Shown piece after piece: positions 55,534 through 63,104 of a DNA stretch of 64,000 bases; the stretch's first letter is position 1, and each line of letters begins with the position of its first letter. The notes below the pieces were generated by a model, which was not told the origin of the DNA, did not search any database, and saw only the letters and a list, made by a program, of their open reading frames with translations. The stretch spans positions 124,001-188,000 of the forward strand of contig NZ_BMVF01000010.1 in the NCBI RefSeq assembly GCF_014650575.1. The letters run 5' to 3'. This DNA is from Streptomyces naganishii JCM 4654 (GTDB taxonomy: Bacteria > Actinomycetota > Actinomycetes > Streptomycetales > Streptomycetaceae). Position numbers and translations under genes: made by a program.

Positions 55534-56307
55534 TCACTGCGGTGTGGTCGAGTACCGCTCGATGCTCGCGCGACCCGTCGATCGGTCGAGTAGGCGCAGC
55601 TCCCACGGGCCCGTGTTCACATCGAAGTCCTTGCCGAACCCGACCCACTTGCCCGCCATGCGTCGGCCTGTCGGCTCGATGAGCAGCTGAATGGCACCGT
55701 GGTATCGGGCGCCCTGGTAGTACCCGTCGGCTGCCGTCTGCTCGGTCCACGTACCAGTGACGACGTTCCGGTCAATCGTGAGATCCAGAGACAACGGGCT
55801 GCCCGGGTTGGTCGACGCTCCGGGCAGGCTCTGAGCTGTCAGCCGGTTACCGTGCTGGACGATCACGACGTGGTGCTTGCAGTCGAACGTCTCGTCACGG
55901 CTGGACGAGTAGAACTCGTACCGGGACAGCCAGATGCCCGCGTACTCGCTCTGCGGCTGCGGCTCCGGGCTTGCGCCAGCGTCAGCCGTGCCGACTTCCC
56001 CAGCCTCCATGTCGTGACCTCCTGCCCCGTCCGAGTGGACGCGTGCCATCGGGATCGCGAATCCCAGCGACTCAGGCATGCGGCCGGTGAACCGCTTCAG
56101 TGCCCGCGCGTACAGGGGGCGGCATGTCCTGGTCTCCCCGGACTCCCAGCGTTGCACGAGTCGCTTGGAGGCGTCGTTCGGTTCCCCCAGCTCCTCGCCT
56201 GCGTCACGTAAGCCCCGGGCGAACTCGTCCTGGCTGAGATTCATCGACTTGCGTACGGAGGTCAGCACGTCGTTGGGAATTCGCTCACGCTCGGCCGAAG
56301 TCGTCAT
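55534..56307 (-). CDS. HTH (XRE) regulator with C-terminal beta-rich sensor-like domain
   Basis: 257 residues. The N-terminal HTH (RKSMNLSQDEFARGLRDAGEELGEPNDASKRLVQRWESGE) is of phage-repressor type. After a Pro/Glu linker (about 105-125) comes a strand-rich domain (YAGIWLSRYEFYSSSRDETFDCKHHVVIVQHGNRL, GTWTEQTAADGYYQGARYHGAIQLL, GKWVGFGKDF). I do not recognise this domain by name. It is divergent from the cargo operon, a usual place for the controlling repressor. Confidence 0.78.
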   Translation of the reverse strand: MTTSAERERIPNDVLTSVRKSMNLSQDEFARGLRDAGEELGEPNDASKRLVQRWESGETRTCRPLYARALKRFTGRMPESLGFAIPMARVHSDGAGGHDMEAGEVGTADAGASPEPQPQSEYAGIWLSRYEFYSSSRDETFDCKHHVVIVQHGNRLTAQSLPGASTNPGSPLSLDLTIDRNVVTGTWTEQTAADGYYQGARYHGAIQLLIEPTGRRMAGKWVGFGKDFDVNTGPWELRLLDRSTGRASIERYSTTPQ

Positions 56308-56369
56308 GATCCGAGGGTAGCCACGCCACGCTTCCAATGACACCGGTTTGACGCCTTCGGGGTGATGGC

Positions 56370-56441
56370 GACATGACGCCCGAGGGACGCCCTGAACGCC
56401 GCCGCAATGGTCGTGACCGGTCCGGAACATGGCGTCATGTC
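56370..56441. promoter_or_regulatory. 11-bp inverted repeat overlapping the start of the cargo operon
   Basis: GACATGACGCC (56370-56380) and GGCGTCATGTC (56431-56441) are exact reverse complements. The second arm contains the ATG (56437) of the 64-aa protein. TTTGACGCC at 56347-56355 repeats part of the first arm and includes a TTGACG -35-like hexamer. Two operators, or an RNA hairpin masking the start codon, would both fit. Confidence 0.5.
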
Positions 56442-56631
56442 CATCCGCATCAGCGCTTACACGGTGAGAGCCGACGGCACGCAGACCAAGCCACGAACTC
56501 TCTACGAGGGTGAGGGCGGAGAACCCCTCGCCACTGGCCAGATGCCGCCGTGCCAATGTTCTAAGTGCAGGGGTGGGCGACATGACCGGAGCACCACGGT
56601 CCCCCAATTACGTGGAGGCAAGCCAGCATGA
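56437..56631 (+). CDS. Small Cys-motif protein (64 aa)
   Basis: 64 residues from ATG 56437; an in-frame ATG at 56407 would add ten. N-terminal strand-like MSIRISAYTVRADG, then PPCQCSKCRGGRH, a CxCxxC cluster that could bind a metal. Its stop overlaps the next start as ATGA, so translation is coupled. I do not recognise the family; its function is unknown. Confidence 0.6.
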   Translation: MSIRISAYTVRADGTQTKPRTLYEGEGGEPLATGQMPPCQCSKCRGGRHDRSTTVPQLRGGKPA

Positions 56632-57128
56632 GCACGGCAGTAGTGATCCGCGACCCGAAGGCGTACGTCACTCCGGACGTGTGGGAGCGGGAGGTAGCCC
56701 TCCTCCTCCGCAACCCGGAGAACACGCGTGAACTGGCAGAGGCCAAGTTCGGACAGGCCATCGCCTACCTGGTCACCTGCGGCGAGAACGCGGACCTTCT
56801 CATGGGTCCGTCCAAGCCCGTGGACGAGGCATGGCACTCATTCATGCTCGACTCGGTCCCGTACCACCACTTCACCAGCCGGCACTTCGGCCGGTACATC
56901 CACCACGTGCCGGAACTCCCGGGGGCGGCGGCTGGTGTCCAGTGCGTCAGCGACGACAAGGCGACGCTGGACGGCCACGACCCCAAGGCCGGCGGCCCGC
57001 TCGTCCTGGAACAGACGATCAAGGCCATCAAGGCGGCCGGGTTCGAGATCGACCCCGACCTGTGGGGCATGGAGGACGCGGCCGACTGCAACCAGTGCCA
57101 CGCCGGGTGCCACGACTCGCCCAAGTAG
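56628..57128 (+). CDS. Glycine-rich-domain-protein-like element protein (166 aa)
   Basis: 166 residues. The helical core ELAEAKFGQAIAYLVTCGENADLLMGPSKPVDEAWHSFMLDS...YHHFTSRHFGRYIHHVP resembles the DUF1399/GRDP domain, in which the DxxWH and YHxF motifs recur. The C-terminal CNQCHAGCH adds a second Cys/His cluster. Coupled to the 64-aa protein. No enzymatic role is known for this domain in bacteria. Confidence 0.65.
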   Translation: MSTAVVIRDPKAYVTPDVWEREVALLLRNPENTRELAEAKFGQAIAYLVTCGENADLLMGPSKPVDEAWHSFMLDSVPYHHFTSRHFGRYIHHVPELPGAAAGVQCVSDDKATLDGHDPKAGGPLVLEQTIKAIKAAGFEIDPDLWGMEDAADCNQCHAGCHDSPK

Positions 57129-57203
57129 TTGCGGGCGGCAAATGAGTTGGGGCCTACCTTCGTACGTTGGGGGTGGGCCCCTCTTGCCGGAAAGGATCAC
57201 CGC

Positions 57204-57833
57204 ATGTCATTGGCTGAGTCCTGGGACAGGTACGCAGCCGGGAGCAAGCCACGCAGGACCGTGAACGCCAGAGGCGATGCGACCTGGCTGAACTGGACCC
57301 AGTACCCCGATCACGGGCCGGACGAGAGCGTTCTGGGTCCCGTGGCCGGACGCCGGGTGCTGGAACTCGGCTCGGGGAGCGGTAGTAACCTCGCGCACCT
57401 CGTGGCGCTTGGCGCGACAGGCCAAGGGGTGGACATCGCCCCCGCCCGCGAGACGGTCGCGCGGGAGCGCTGGGGCCATCTGCCGGGCCTTGAGTTCTGT
57501 ACGGCGGAGGCGACTGCGTTCCTGAACGAGACGGACGAGAGATTCGATGTCGTGCTCTCGATCTTTGGTGCCGTGTGGTTCGTCGATCCGGACACGTTGC
57601 TCCCGCTGATCCGCTCGCGCATGACGGCGGGCGGCATCCTGGCCTTCTCGCATTTGCCTCCAGGCAGTCAGGGGCCCAAGCCTGTCAAAGCCGGACTGCG
57701 GCACGACCGCACCCCGGATGAGTGGGGGCGCATCCTGACGGGGCACGGCTTCTCTGACGTGCGCGTGTCGCTGATCGATCCGCCAAAGGGTCGGGCTGTG
57801 GGCACGATGCTTGTCCGGGCTCTGGGGGCGTGA
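57204..57833 (+). CDS. Class I SAM-dependent methyltransferase
   Basis: 209 residues. SAM motif I RVLELGSGSGSNLAHLVALG, motif II GQGVDIAP, then VLSIFGAVWFVDPDTLLPLIRSRMTAGG. N-terminal MSLAESWDRYAAGS is seen in small-molecule methyltransferases of this type. AAAGGA before the ATG. Third gene of the element's plus-strand operon (75-bp gap). It could modify a product or target made by the two upstream genes (inference). Confidence 0.82.
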   Translation: MSLAESWDRYAAGSKPRRTVNARGDATWLNWTQYPDHGPDESVLGPVAGRRVLELGSGSGSNLAHLVALGATGQGVDIAPARETVARERWGHLPGLEFCTAEATAFLNETDERFDVVLSIFGAVWFVDPDTLLPLIRSRMTAGGILAFSHLPPGSQGPKPVKAGLRHDRTPDEWGRILTGHGFSDVRVSLIDPPKGRAVGTMLVRALGA

Positions 57834-57854
57834 TCGCGCGGCTGTGGGCCTGTC

Positions 57855-58269
57855 TCAGGCGCTCTCGTCAAGGTGGCGGTAGAGGGTGGCACGGGAGATC
57901 CCGAGAGCCTTGGCAATGGCGCTCACGCTGTCGCCCATCGCCTTCTGGGCACGGGCCACGGTGAGCACATCCTCATCGACCACGGGCCACGGTGAGCACA
58001 TCCTCATCGACCACGGTCGGGCGTCCGCCCGTACGCCCCTGCGCCTTGGCTGCGTCGAGTCCGGCGCGGGCCCGCTCCTTGATGAGGCTGCGCTCAGACT
58101 CCCCCATGGCTCCGACCACCTGAAGCATGGAACGACCATCCGCCGTACCGGGGTCGATGTCGGCCAGTGCACCCGTGAGCACCTGGAACCCGATGCCTCG
58201 CCCTCGAAGGGTGTCGACCATGGTCACAAGGTCGATGAGGGACCGGGCGAACCGGTCCGGCTTCCACAT
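57855..58269 (-). pseudogene. Serine resolvase/invertase remnant, frameshifted
   Basis: Frame 1 gives WKPDRFARSLIDLVTMVDTLRGRGIGFQ...LLQVVGAMGESERSLIKERARAGLDAAKAQGR, the resolvase core and E helix. After GGRPTVVDEDVLTVAR the frame shifts, because 31 bp (57953-57983) are duplicated at 57984-58014. The true C terminus ARAQKAMGDSVSAIAKALGISRATLYRHL is in the other frame. About 60 N-terminal residues with the catalytic Ser are also absent. Clearly inactive. Confidence 0.75.
57953..58014. repeat. 31-bp exact tandem duplication inside the resolvase remnant
   Basis: Two back-to-back identical copies beginning GGGCCACGGTGAGCACATCC. The length is not a multiple of three, so it alone breaks the reading frame. 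Confidence 0.85.
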
Positions 58270-58370
58270 CCGGGAGGGCAGACAGAGAAGTGAGGGAGCG
58301 AACCTTTCCGCAGGTCATCGTCCATGTCACTACACGTCCGGTGTGTGCTGGCCGCACCTGCGGTATGTGC

Positions 58371-58799
58371 TCACCGGCCCTGATGGAGTCGGCACGGTAC
58401 GGGCGCACCCTTCCCCTTCTGGAAGAGGTGAGGGGGCAGGACAAGGCAAGCCGCCCCGGACCGGGGCGATACGAGATCCCACTTCTTGGCGCGACTGATC
58501 GCGTTGTTCGTGCTCTGGTCGGACAGAGGCCTGCCGTGCTTGCCGAGCAGGACAGCCAGCTTCCCAGGGTCGAACGCTGCGTGTCCCTGCCGGTCGGCCC
58601 ATCCAAGGGCGGCGAAGAGAACGCGGTGGGCGAGCGGGTGCCAGGGCTCCTGTGCCTTGCGCTGGAACTCGCGTTGGAAGACCCTGCCCCACGGGCGGTC
58701 ATGACCGAAGCTGATGACCACTGGTTCGAGGCTCCTTCCTGTGAGGCGCACACGGGTGCGCCAGCGACCCCCACCGGACGGCGGGACATGTGTCTCCAT
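58371..58799 (-). CDS. Element-encoded winged-helix-like protein
   Basis: 142 residues. The central region HPLAHRVLFAALGWADRQGHAAFDPGKLAVLLGK...TNNAISRAKKWDLVS has the helix-turn-helix-strand spacing of a winged helix, as found in small phage and plasmid DNA-binding proteins. Begins 15 bp after the integrase stop on the same strand. No family name can be given. Confidence 0.55.
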   Translation of the reverse strand: METHVPPSGGGRWRTRVRLTGRSLEPVVISFGHDRPWGRVFQREFQRKAQEPWHPLAHRVLFAALGWADRQGHAAFDPGKLAVLLGKHGRPLSDQSTNNAISRAKKWDLVSPRSGAACLVLPPHLFQKGKGAPVPCRLHQGR

Positions 58800-58814
58800 G
58801 TCGAGCGGGTCCGG

Positions 58815-60224
58815 TTACGCGTCGGGTTCGTCGTCGGAGGTGTGGTTCCACTCCACGGTCATGTAGTCGTCCGCGGTCATCTTCGCCGCCTTCTTGAAGC
58901 CGTTGGGGTGCATCGTGATCGTGGTGACGAACTTGACCCACGCCCGGCGGACGGGGAGCGGAGTGATCGGCCAGTCCTGAATCAGGTCAGTAATGCCCGA
59001 GACGGGGTCGATCGGGGGCAGGCCAGTGACACCGGACAGCTTCTCGTCGATTTCGTCGAGCCTGGCCCGGATCGCCTCGGTACCGGCCGTCATCTGCGAC
59101 AGGGTGATGGCTCCGGAGGCGTAGGACACAGCCAACCCGTCGAGCCGTTCCCGCAGGGTCTGCGCCTCCTGGTGGAGGTGGGCCGAGTCGTCTCCCTCCT
59201 CCTGCCGAGCGGAGAGAACCCAGGGCAGGAAGCCGGGGAAGACGATTCGCGCGAGGACGGCGTTACCGGCTCGCTTGTCGGCCAGCTCACGGGGTACGCG
59301 TACGTGCTTCTGTCCGCAGCGGTAGACCGGAGTCCCTCGGTACATGCCGCCTCGCACGGTCTCCCCGCAGCGCTCACACGTAGCCAGTCCGGCGAGCAGG
59401 GTCTGAGGGGCTGAGCCGGTACGTGCACCACCCGTGAAGCGCTTGGGGTTTGTCAGTGCCGACACGAGGGCGTAGTGAGTCGCCTCGTCCAGGATCGCGG
59501 GCCACTGTCCCTCGCCCACCACTTCGCCGTGGTAGGTGGCCTGAGCGATGTACCGAGGGGAGATGAGCACCTTCTTCACTCCGCCTACGCCCCACCCCTT
59601 CGCGTCGCCCTTCGCCGTGCCGGACGACGAGCGGGGAGCGAGCAGACCGAGGTCGGTCCAGAAGCGAGCGACAGCCGCCAGGGTCTCGCCCTGAAGAACC
59701 ATCTCGGCACCCTTGCGGATCGCTTCCGCCTCAGCTTCGACCATGGTCACGTAGTCGTCGGCGTATCCGAACGGCCGCAAGCCTGTCTTGTGCGGCGTGC
59801 CGTTCTTGGCCGCCTGAAGGTTCGATGCCTTCTGCCGTAGTGCCTTCTGCTCACCCTCGTACTCCGCCCACGCAGTGACCGTCTTGGCCGTAGCTCGACC
59901 AGCCGGAGTCGAGAGGTCCAGGTGTCCGGCGTGGATGGCGTGGACGTTGACCCCGAGTGCGATCACTCGCAACAGGTCTTCCGTCTTGCGTACGAGTCGA
60001 TCAGTGTGCCAGCAGAGAATCGCGTCCGGCTTGGAGGCCAACAGTCGCTCGAACCCCGGGCGGACCTTGCCCGAGGTGGCGCTGATGTCGTTGTCCGGGA
60101 TCACCTCGCGTACGGCCCAGCCACGGGCTTCGGCGTAGGCCCGGCACTCGGCCTCCTGCCGCTGAACGCCCAACTCGTCGCCGTGCTGATCGAGGCTGAG
60201 TCGTACGTAGATGGTGACGCCCAC
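58815..60224 (-). CDS. Large serine integrase, phage R4 Sre type
   Basis: 469 residues from GTG 60224 (GGGGGG site upstream). Resolvase domain (about 1-145) with catalytic Ser in YVRLSLDQ, DNDISATSGKVRPGFERLL, WHTDRLVRKTEDL; recombinase domain (about 150-260: RPFGYADDYVTMVEAEAEAIRKGA); zinc ribbon LATCERCGETVRGGMYRGTPVYRC; C-terminal coiled segment (EAQTLRERLDGLAVSYASGAI). From memory it is close to R4 Sre, which has the same length. It catalyses attP x attB recombination of the element. All key parts look intact. Confidence 0.92.
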   Translation of the reverse strand: MGVTIYVRLSLDQHGDELGVQRQEAECRAYAEARGWAVREVIPDNDISATSGKVRPGFERLLASKPDAILCWHTDRLVRKTEDLLRVIALGVNVHAIHAGHLDLSTPAGRATAKTVTAWAEYEGEQKALRQKASNLQAAKNGTPHKTGLRPFGYADDYVTMVEAEAEAIRKGAEMVLQGETLAAVARFWTDLGLLAPRSSSGTAKGDAKGWGVGGVKKVLISPRYIAQATYHGEVVGEGQWPAILDEATHYALVSALTNPKRFTGGARTGSAPQTLLAGLATCERCGETVRGGMYRGTPVYRCGQKHVRVPRELADKRAGNAVLARIVFPGFLPWVLSARQEEGDDSAHLHQEAQTLRERLDGLAVSYASGAITLSQMTAGTEAIRARLDEIDEKLSGVTGLPPIDPVSGITDLIQDWPITPLPVRRAWVKFVTTITMHPNGFKKAAKMTADDYMTVEWNHTSDDEPDA

Positions 60225-60277
60225 CTGTCGTGCCCCCCCTTGTTCCTGCTCACCGCCTTTGTGCCCCAATACTTTAC

Positions 60278-60645
60278 CACGAGTTCGGCTGGTCGCGCGG
60301 CACAATCGGCGCGGCGGTCTCGCTCAACCTCGCCCTGTACGGGCTCACCGCGCCCTTCGCCGCCGCGCTGATGGACCGCTTCGGCATCCGCCGGGTCGTC
60401 GCCGCCGCGCTGACCGTGATCGCCGTCGGCGCGGGCCTGACCGTGTGGATGACCGCGCCCTGGCAGCTGTGGCTGTGCTGGGGCCTGCTGGTCGGCCTCG
60501 GCTCCGGCTCCATGGCGCTGGCCTTCGCGGCCACCGTCACCAACCGCTGGTTCACGCAGCGGCGCGGGGTGGTCAGCGGCATCCTCACCTCCGCCTTCGC
60601 CTCCGGGCAGCTGATCTTCCTGCCGGTGCTGTCCTGGACCGTCCG
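60278..60645 (+). pseudogene. MFS transporter fragment (interior)
   Basis: Frame HEFGWSRGTIGAAVSLNLALYGL...MDRFGIRRVV...RWFTQRRGVVSGILTSAFASGQLIFLPVLSW covers helices 2-5 of an MFS permease. The first helix is missing (probably at 55442-55471) and the frame meets unrelated sequence after LSWTV. Both ends are lost, so this cannot be functional. Confidence 0.8.
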
Positions 60646-60841
60646 GGCCCGTCCAGCAGTCGGCCCGGATGCGCTTCGGTATACGACAGGGCTGCCGCCT
60701 GGGATGCGGTCGTGTCGTCGCTCGACCCAGGTAGTGACCGTGGGGAACATGAGTGGCGCTGACGTTGACGAACAGGAACAGCGGTCGTCGCCCGGCGTGA
60801 TCGTCGGCCACCGCAAGGGCCTGATCGACCTGGTGGCGGTT
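60646..60841 (-). pseudogene. Sulfatase-like (STM4013-family) gene fragment with frameshift
   Basis: Minus frame 1: VDQALAVADDHAGRRPLFLFVNVSATHVPHGHYLG. A second frame then continues ASQAAALSYTEAHPGRLLDG. Together they match the middle of STM4013/SEN3800-type hydrolases as I recall them. The reading frame changes between the halves, and both termini are gone. Confidence 0.6.
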
Positions 60842-60846
60842 CGCAG

Positions 60847-61047
60847 TTGTCGGCCGGCAGCGTGGAAGAGGCATGTGCCACCTGGTCCAGCGCACTCGAT
60901 GCGATGGACGAAGGCATTTGCTCCGGACGCGCCCGGCAGCGGGTCGTCGAGATGCGTCAGCTCCTGTCGCCGTACCGTCGGCGGGGCATCCCGGTCGCCG
61001 TCGAGTTGGCGTCAAGGGCCACCGCCTATTTGTGCGCCGTAGATTGA
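60847..61047 (+). pseudogene. C-terminal relic of a TPR-type regulator
   Basis: SVEEACATWSSALDAMDEGICSGRARQRVVEMRQLLSPYRRRG...AVELASRATAYL is the last TPR and tail typical of Streptomyces XRE-TPR regulators; nothing upstream continues it. It could be read as a 66-aa protein, but no ribosome site is seen. Confidence 0.55.
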
Positions 61048-61079
61048 TCGCGACACGTCGAAGGACGAAGGGGGACTCA

Positions 61080-61553
61080 ATGGTGCTGGAGATCGAGCCC
61101 ATCGGCATCGTGGTCGGTGGGCGCGAGGAAGTGGCCGACGATCACTGGGGCGGCGTCGAATCCGTCATCCGCCTGGATCAGAGGTTTCCGCTCGACGTGG
61201 TGAAGGGCCTCGCGGACTTCTCCCACCTGGTCGTCACCTGGCACTTCAGCAGGGCGACGCCGGCTGACGTCGCCCTGCACGCGCGCAGTCCGCGGAACGA
61301 CCCCCGCTGGAAGCCCTCCGGCACCTTCGCGCACCGCAACCACCGGCGGCCGAACCAACTCGCCACCAGCTTCCCGCGTTTGCTCGAGGTCGACGGCCTG
61401 GATCTGCACGTGACCGACTTGGACGCGGTCGACGGAACCCCGGTCTACGACCTGGCGCCGTACTTCGCGGAGATGGGTCCGCGTGGCGAGATCCGCGAGC
61501 CCGAGTGGCCCGGCGAGATGCTCAAGGAGTACTGGGCCGAGAAGAAGGGCTGA
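61080..61553 (+). CDS. TrmO-type tRNA t6A37 N6-methyltransferase-like protein
   Basis: 157 residues. TrmO/YaeB beta-barrel SAM fold: IEPIGIVVGGREEV, FSHLVVTWHFSRATP, HRRPNQLATSFPRLLEVDGLDLHVTDLDAVDGTPVYDLAPYF. TrmO methylates the threonylcarbamoyl group at A37 of tRNA-Thr; short stand-alone members occur in actinobacteria. AAGGGGG before the ATG. It sits next to degraded DNA but is itself intact. Confidence 0.85.
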   Translation: MVLEIEPIGIVVGGREEVADDHWGGVESVIRLDQRFPLDVVKGLADFSHLVVTWHFSRATPADVALHARSPRNDPRWKPSGTFAHRNHRRPNQLATSFPRLLEVDGLDLHVTDLDAVDGTPVYDLAPYFAEMGPRGEIREPEWPGEMLKEYWAEKKG

Positions 61554-61610
61554 CCCGGCAGGAGCGCGGTTCCGTACTCGTGCTCCCGTCGATCAAGAGC
61601 CCGCCTGCGA

Positions 61611-62228
61611 TCAGACGAAGCGGCCCCGGTGGAACAGCAGAGGCGGTTCGGTGTCGGCGTCTGTGCCCAGGGCGTTCACCCTGCCCACCACGATCAGGTG
61701 GTCGCCGCCGGTGTGGACGGCGTGGATCGCGCAGTCGATCCACGCCAGTGCGCCCGACAGGCGGGGGGAGCCGGAGACCGGGGACGCGTCGTGCGCGACG
61801 CCCGCGAACTTGTCCGCGCCGCTCACCGCGAAGGCGCGGCACAGGGCGTCCTGCCCGGCGCCGAGGACGTTGACGCAGAAGACGCCGGCGCGGGCGATGC
61901 GCGGCCACGTCGACGACGTACGGCCGACCATGAAGGCGACCAGGGGCGGGTCCAGGGAGAGGGATGCGAAGGACTGGCAGGCGAAGCCGGCGGGGGAGGG
62001 CTCGCCGGGGGCCGCCGGGGCCGTCACCACGGTCACGCCGGTCGCGAACTGCCCGAGCACGCGCCGGAACTCGCCCTGGTCGACCGGCGCCCGCTCGTCC
62101 TCGCGCACGCAGCGCAGCTCCGGGCGGGGCAGCGGGTCCACGGGCCGCTCGGCGCCCGCGCCCGTCCTCAGCCTGAGATAGCGGACGGCGGCCTCGGCCA
62201 TTCCTGCTTGTCCCATCACGTCCACCAT
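61611..62228 (-). CDS. Flavin reductase domain protein (HpaC/HsaB type)
   Basis: 205 residues. Flavin-reductase split barrel: EFRRVLGQFATGVTVVTA, GFACQSFASLSLDPPLVAFMVGRTSSTWPRI, VFCVNVLGAGQ, and GDHLIVVGRVNAL. Supplies reduced flavin to a two-component monooxygenase. The ~45-residue N-terminal extension is basic and not part of the domain. ATG 62228 has no ribosome site and lies five bases from operator copy 4, so transcription may start at or near the ATG; a start at 62213 (MGQAG) is possible. Confidence 0.85.
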   Translation of the reverse strand: MVDVMGQAGMAEAAVRYLRLRTGAGAERPVDPLPRPELRCVREDERAPVDQGEFRRVLGQFATGVTVVTAPAAPGEPSPAGFACQSFASLSLDPPLVAFMVGRTSSTWPRIARAGVFCVNVLGAGQDALCRAFAVSGADKFAGVAHDASPVSGSPRLSGALAWIDCAIHAVHTGGDHLIVVGRVNALGTDADTEPPLLFHRGRFV

Positions 62229-62233
62229 TGAAG

Positions 62234-62248
62234 CTGACGCAGCGTCAG
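62234..62248. promoter_or_regulatory. Operator copy 4, CTGACG-CAG-CGTCAG
   Basis: Perfect 6+3+6 dyad followed by AT, as in copies 1 and 2. It lies in the 51-bp gap between the enoyl-CoA hydratase stop and the flavin reductase start, immediately before the latter. Confidence 0.68.
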
Positions 62249-62279
62249 ATAGTAAGCCCCAGGACCGGCCCGGCGGACC

Positions 62280-63104
62280 TCACCGGCCGGTGAACTTCGG
62301 CTCCCTGCGCTCCACGAAGGCCGCCACGCCCTCCCGGGCGTCCGCCGTCGTCATGTTGACCTCCTGCGCGGCGGCCTCGGCGGCGAAGGCGGCGGCGCGG
62401 TCGCCGTCGAGGGAGGCGTTCACCAGCTGCTTGGTGAGCGCCAGCGCGCGCGTCGGCCCGGCGGCCAGGCGTGCCGCCCACGCCCCCGCCGTCGCCGCCA
62501 GCTCCCCGTCCGGGACCACCCGGTTGACCAGGCCCAGCCGTTCGGCGTCCGCCGCGGGCAGCGCGTCCGCGAAGAACATCAGCTCCTTCGCGCGCCGCTG
62601 GCCCACGAGCCGGGGCAGCAGGTACGCGCCGCCCCCGTCCGGTACGAGCCCGCGCCGCGCGAACACCTCCACGAACCGCGCGGACTCCCCCGCCAGGACC
62701 AGATCGCAGGCGAACGCGAGATGGGCGCCGAGCCCGGCCGCCACGCCGTTCACCGCCGCGATCACCGGCTTCTCGCAGTCCAGTACGGCGGCGATGAGCC
62801 GCTGGGCGCCCAGGCGCAGCATCCGGGCCACGTCCCCGGCCGCCCGGGCCACGTCCACGGCCACCCGGTCCCCGCCCCCGGCGCCGGCGCGCAGGTCCGC
62901 TCCCGCGCAGAAGCCGCGGCCCGTCCCCGTCAGGACGACCGCCCGTACGTCCGGGTCGGCGCAGGCGCCGTCGAGGTGGGCGATCAGACGGTCCCGGTCG
63001 GCGGGGGCGAGCGCGTTCAGGGCCTCGGGGCGGTCGAGGGTCAGGTGCAGGACCTGCCCGCGGACCTCCCGCCGTACGCCCACGGCCCCCGTCTCCCGCG
63101 TCAC
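62280..63104 (-). CDS. Enoyl-CoA hydratase/isomerase (PaaG-like)
   Basis: 274 residues of the crotonase family: GRGFCAGADLR and NGVAAGLGAHLAFACDLVLA form the oxyanion hole, followed by FVEVFARRGLVPDGGGAYLLPRLVG, the hallmark of the PaaG-like isomerase group rather than of simple hydratases. Starts with GTG overlapping the stop of the upstream ATP-grasp gene (GTGA). Likely a beta-oxidation or ring-isomerising step. Confidence 0.88.
   Translation of the reverse strand: MTRETGAVGVRREVRGQVLHLTLDRPEALNALAPADRDRLIAHLDGACADPDVRAVVLTGTGRGFCAGADLRAGAGGGDRVAVDVARAAGDVARMLRLGAQRLIAAVLDCEKPVIAAVNGVAAGLGAHLAFACDLVLAGESARFVEVFARRGLVPDGGGAYLLPRLVGQRRAKELMFFADALPAADAERLGLVNRVVPDGELAATAGAWAARLAAGPTRALALTKQLVNASLDGDRAAAFAAEAAAQEVNMTTADAREGVAAFVERREPKFTGR

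Larger units (their letters stand above)
55472..60277. mobile_element. Integrated element with R4-type serine integrase
   Basis: Bounded by two parts of an MFS gene and carrying an integrase at its right end, an HTH repressor at its left end, a small cargo operon and a broken resolvase. No replication or transfer genes are seen, so it is a small or reduced element. About 35 codons of the MFS gene are missing between the two parts, so the ends have decayed and exact att sites cannot be fixed. Boundaries are approximate. GC and codon bias are slightly lower than the flanks. Confidence 0.65.
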
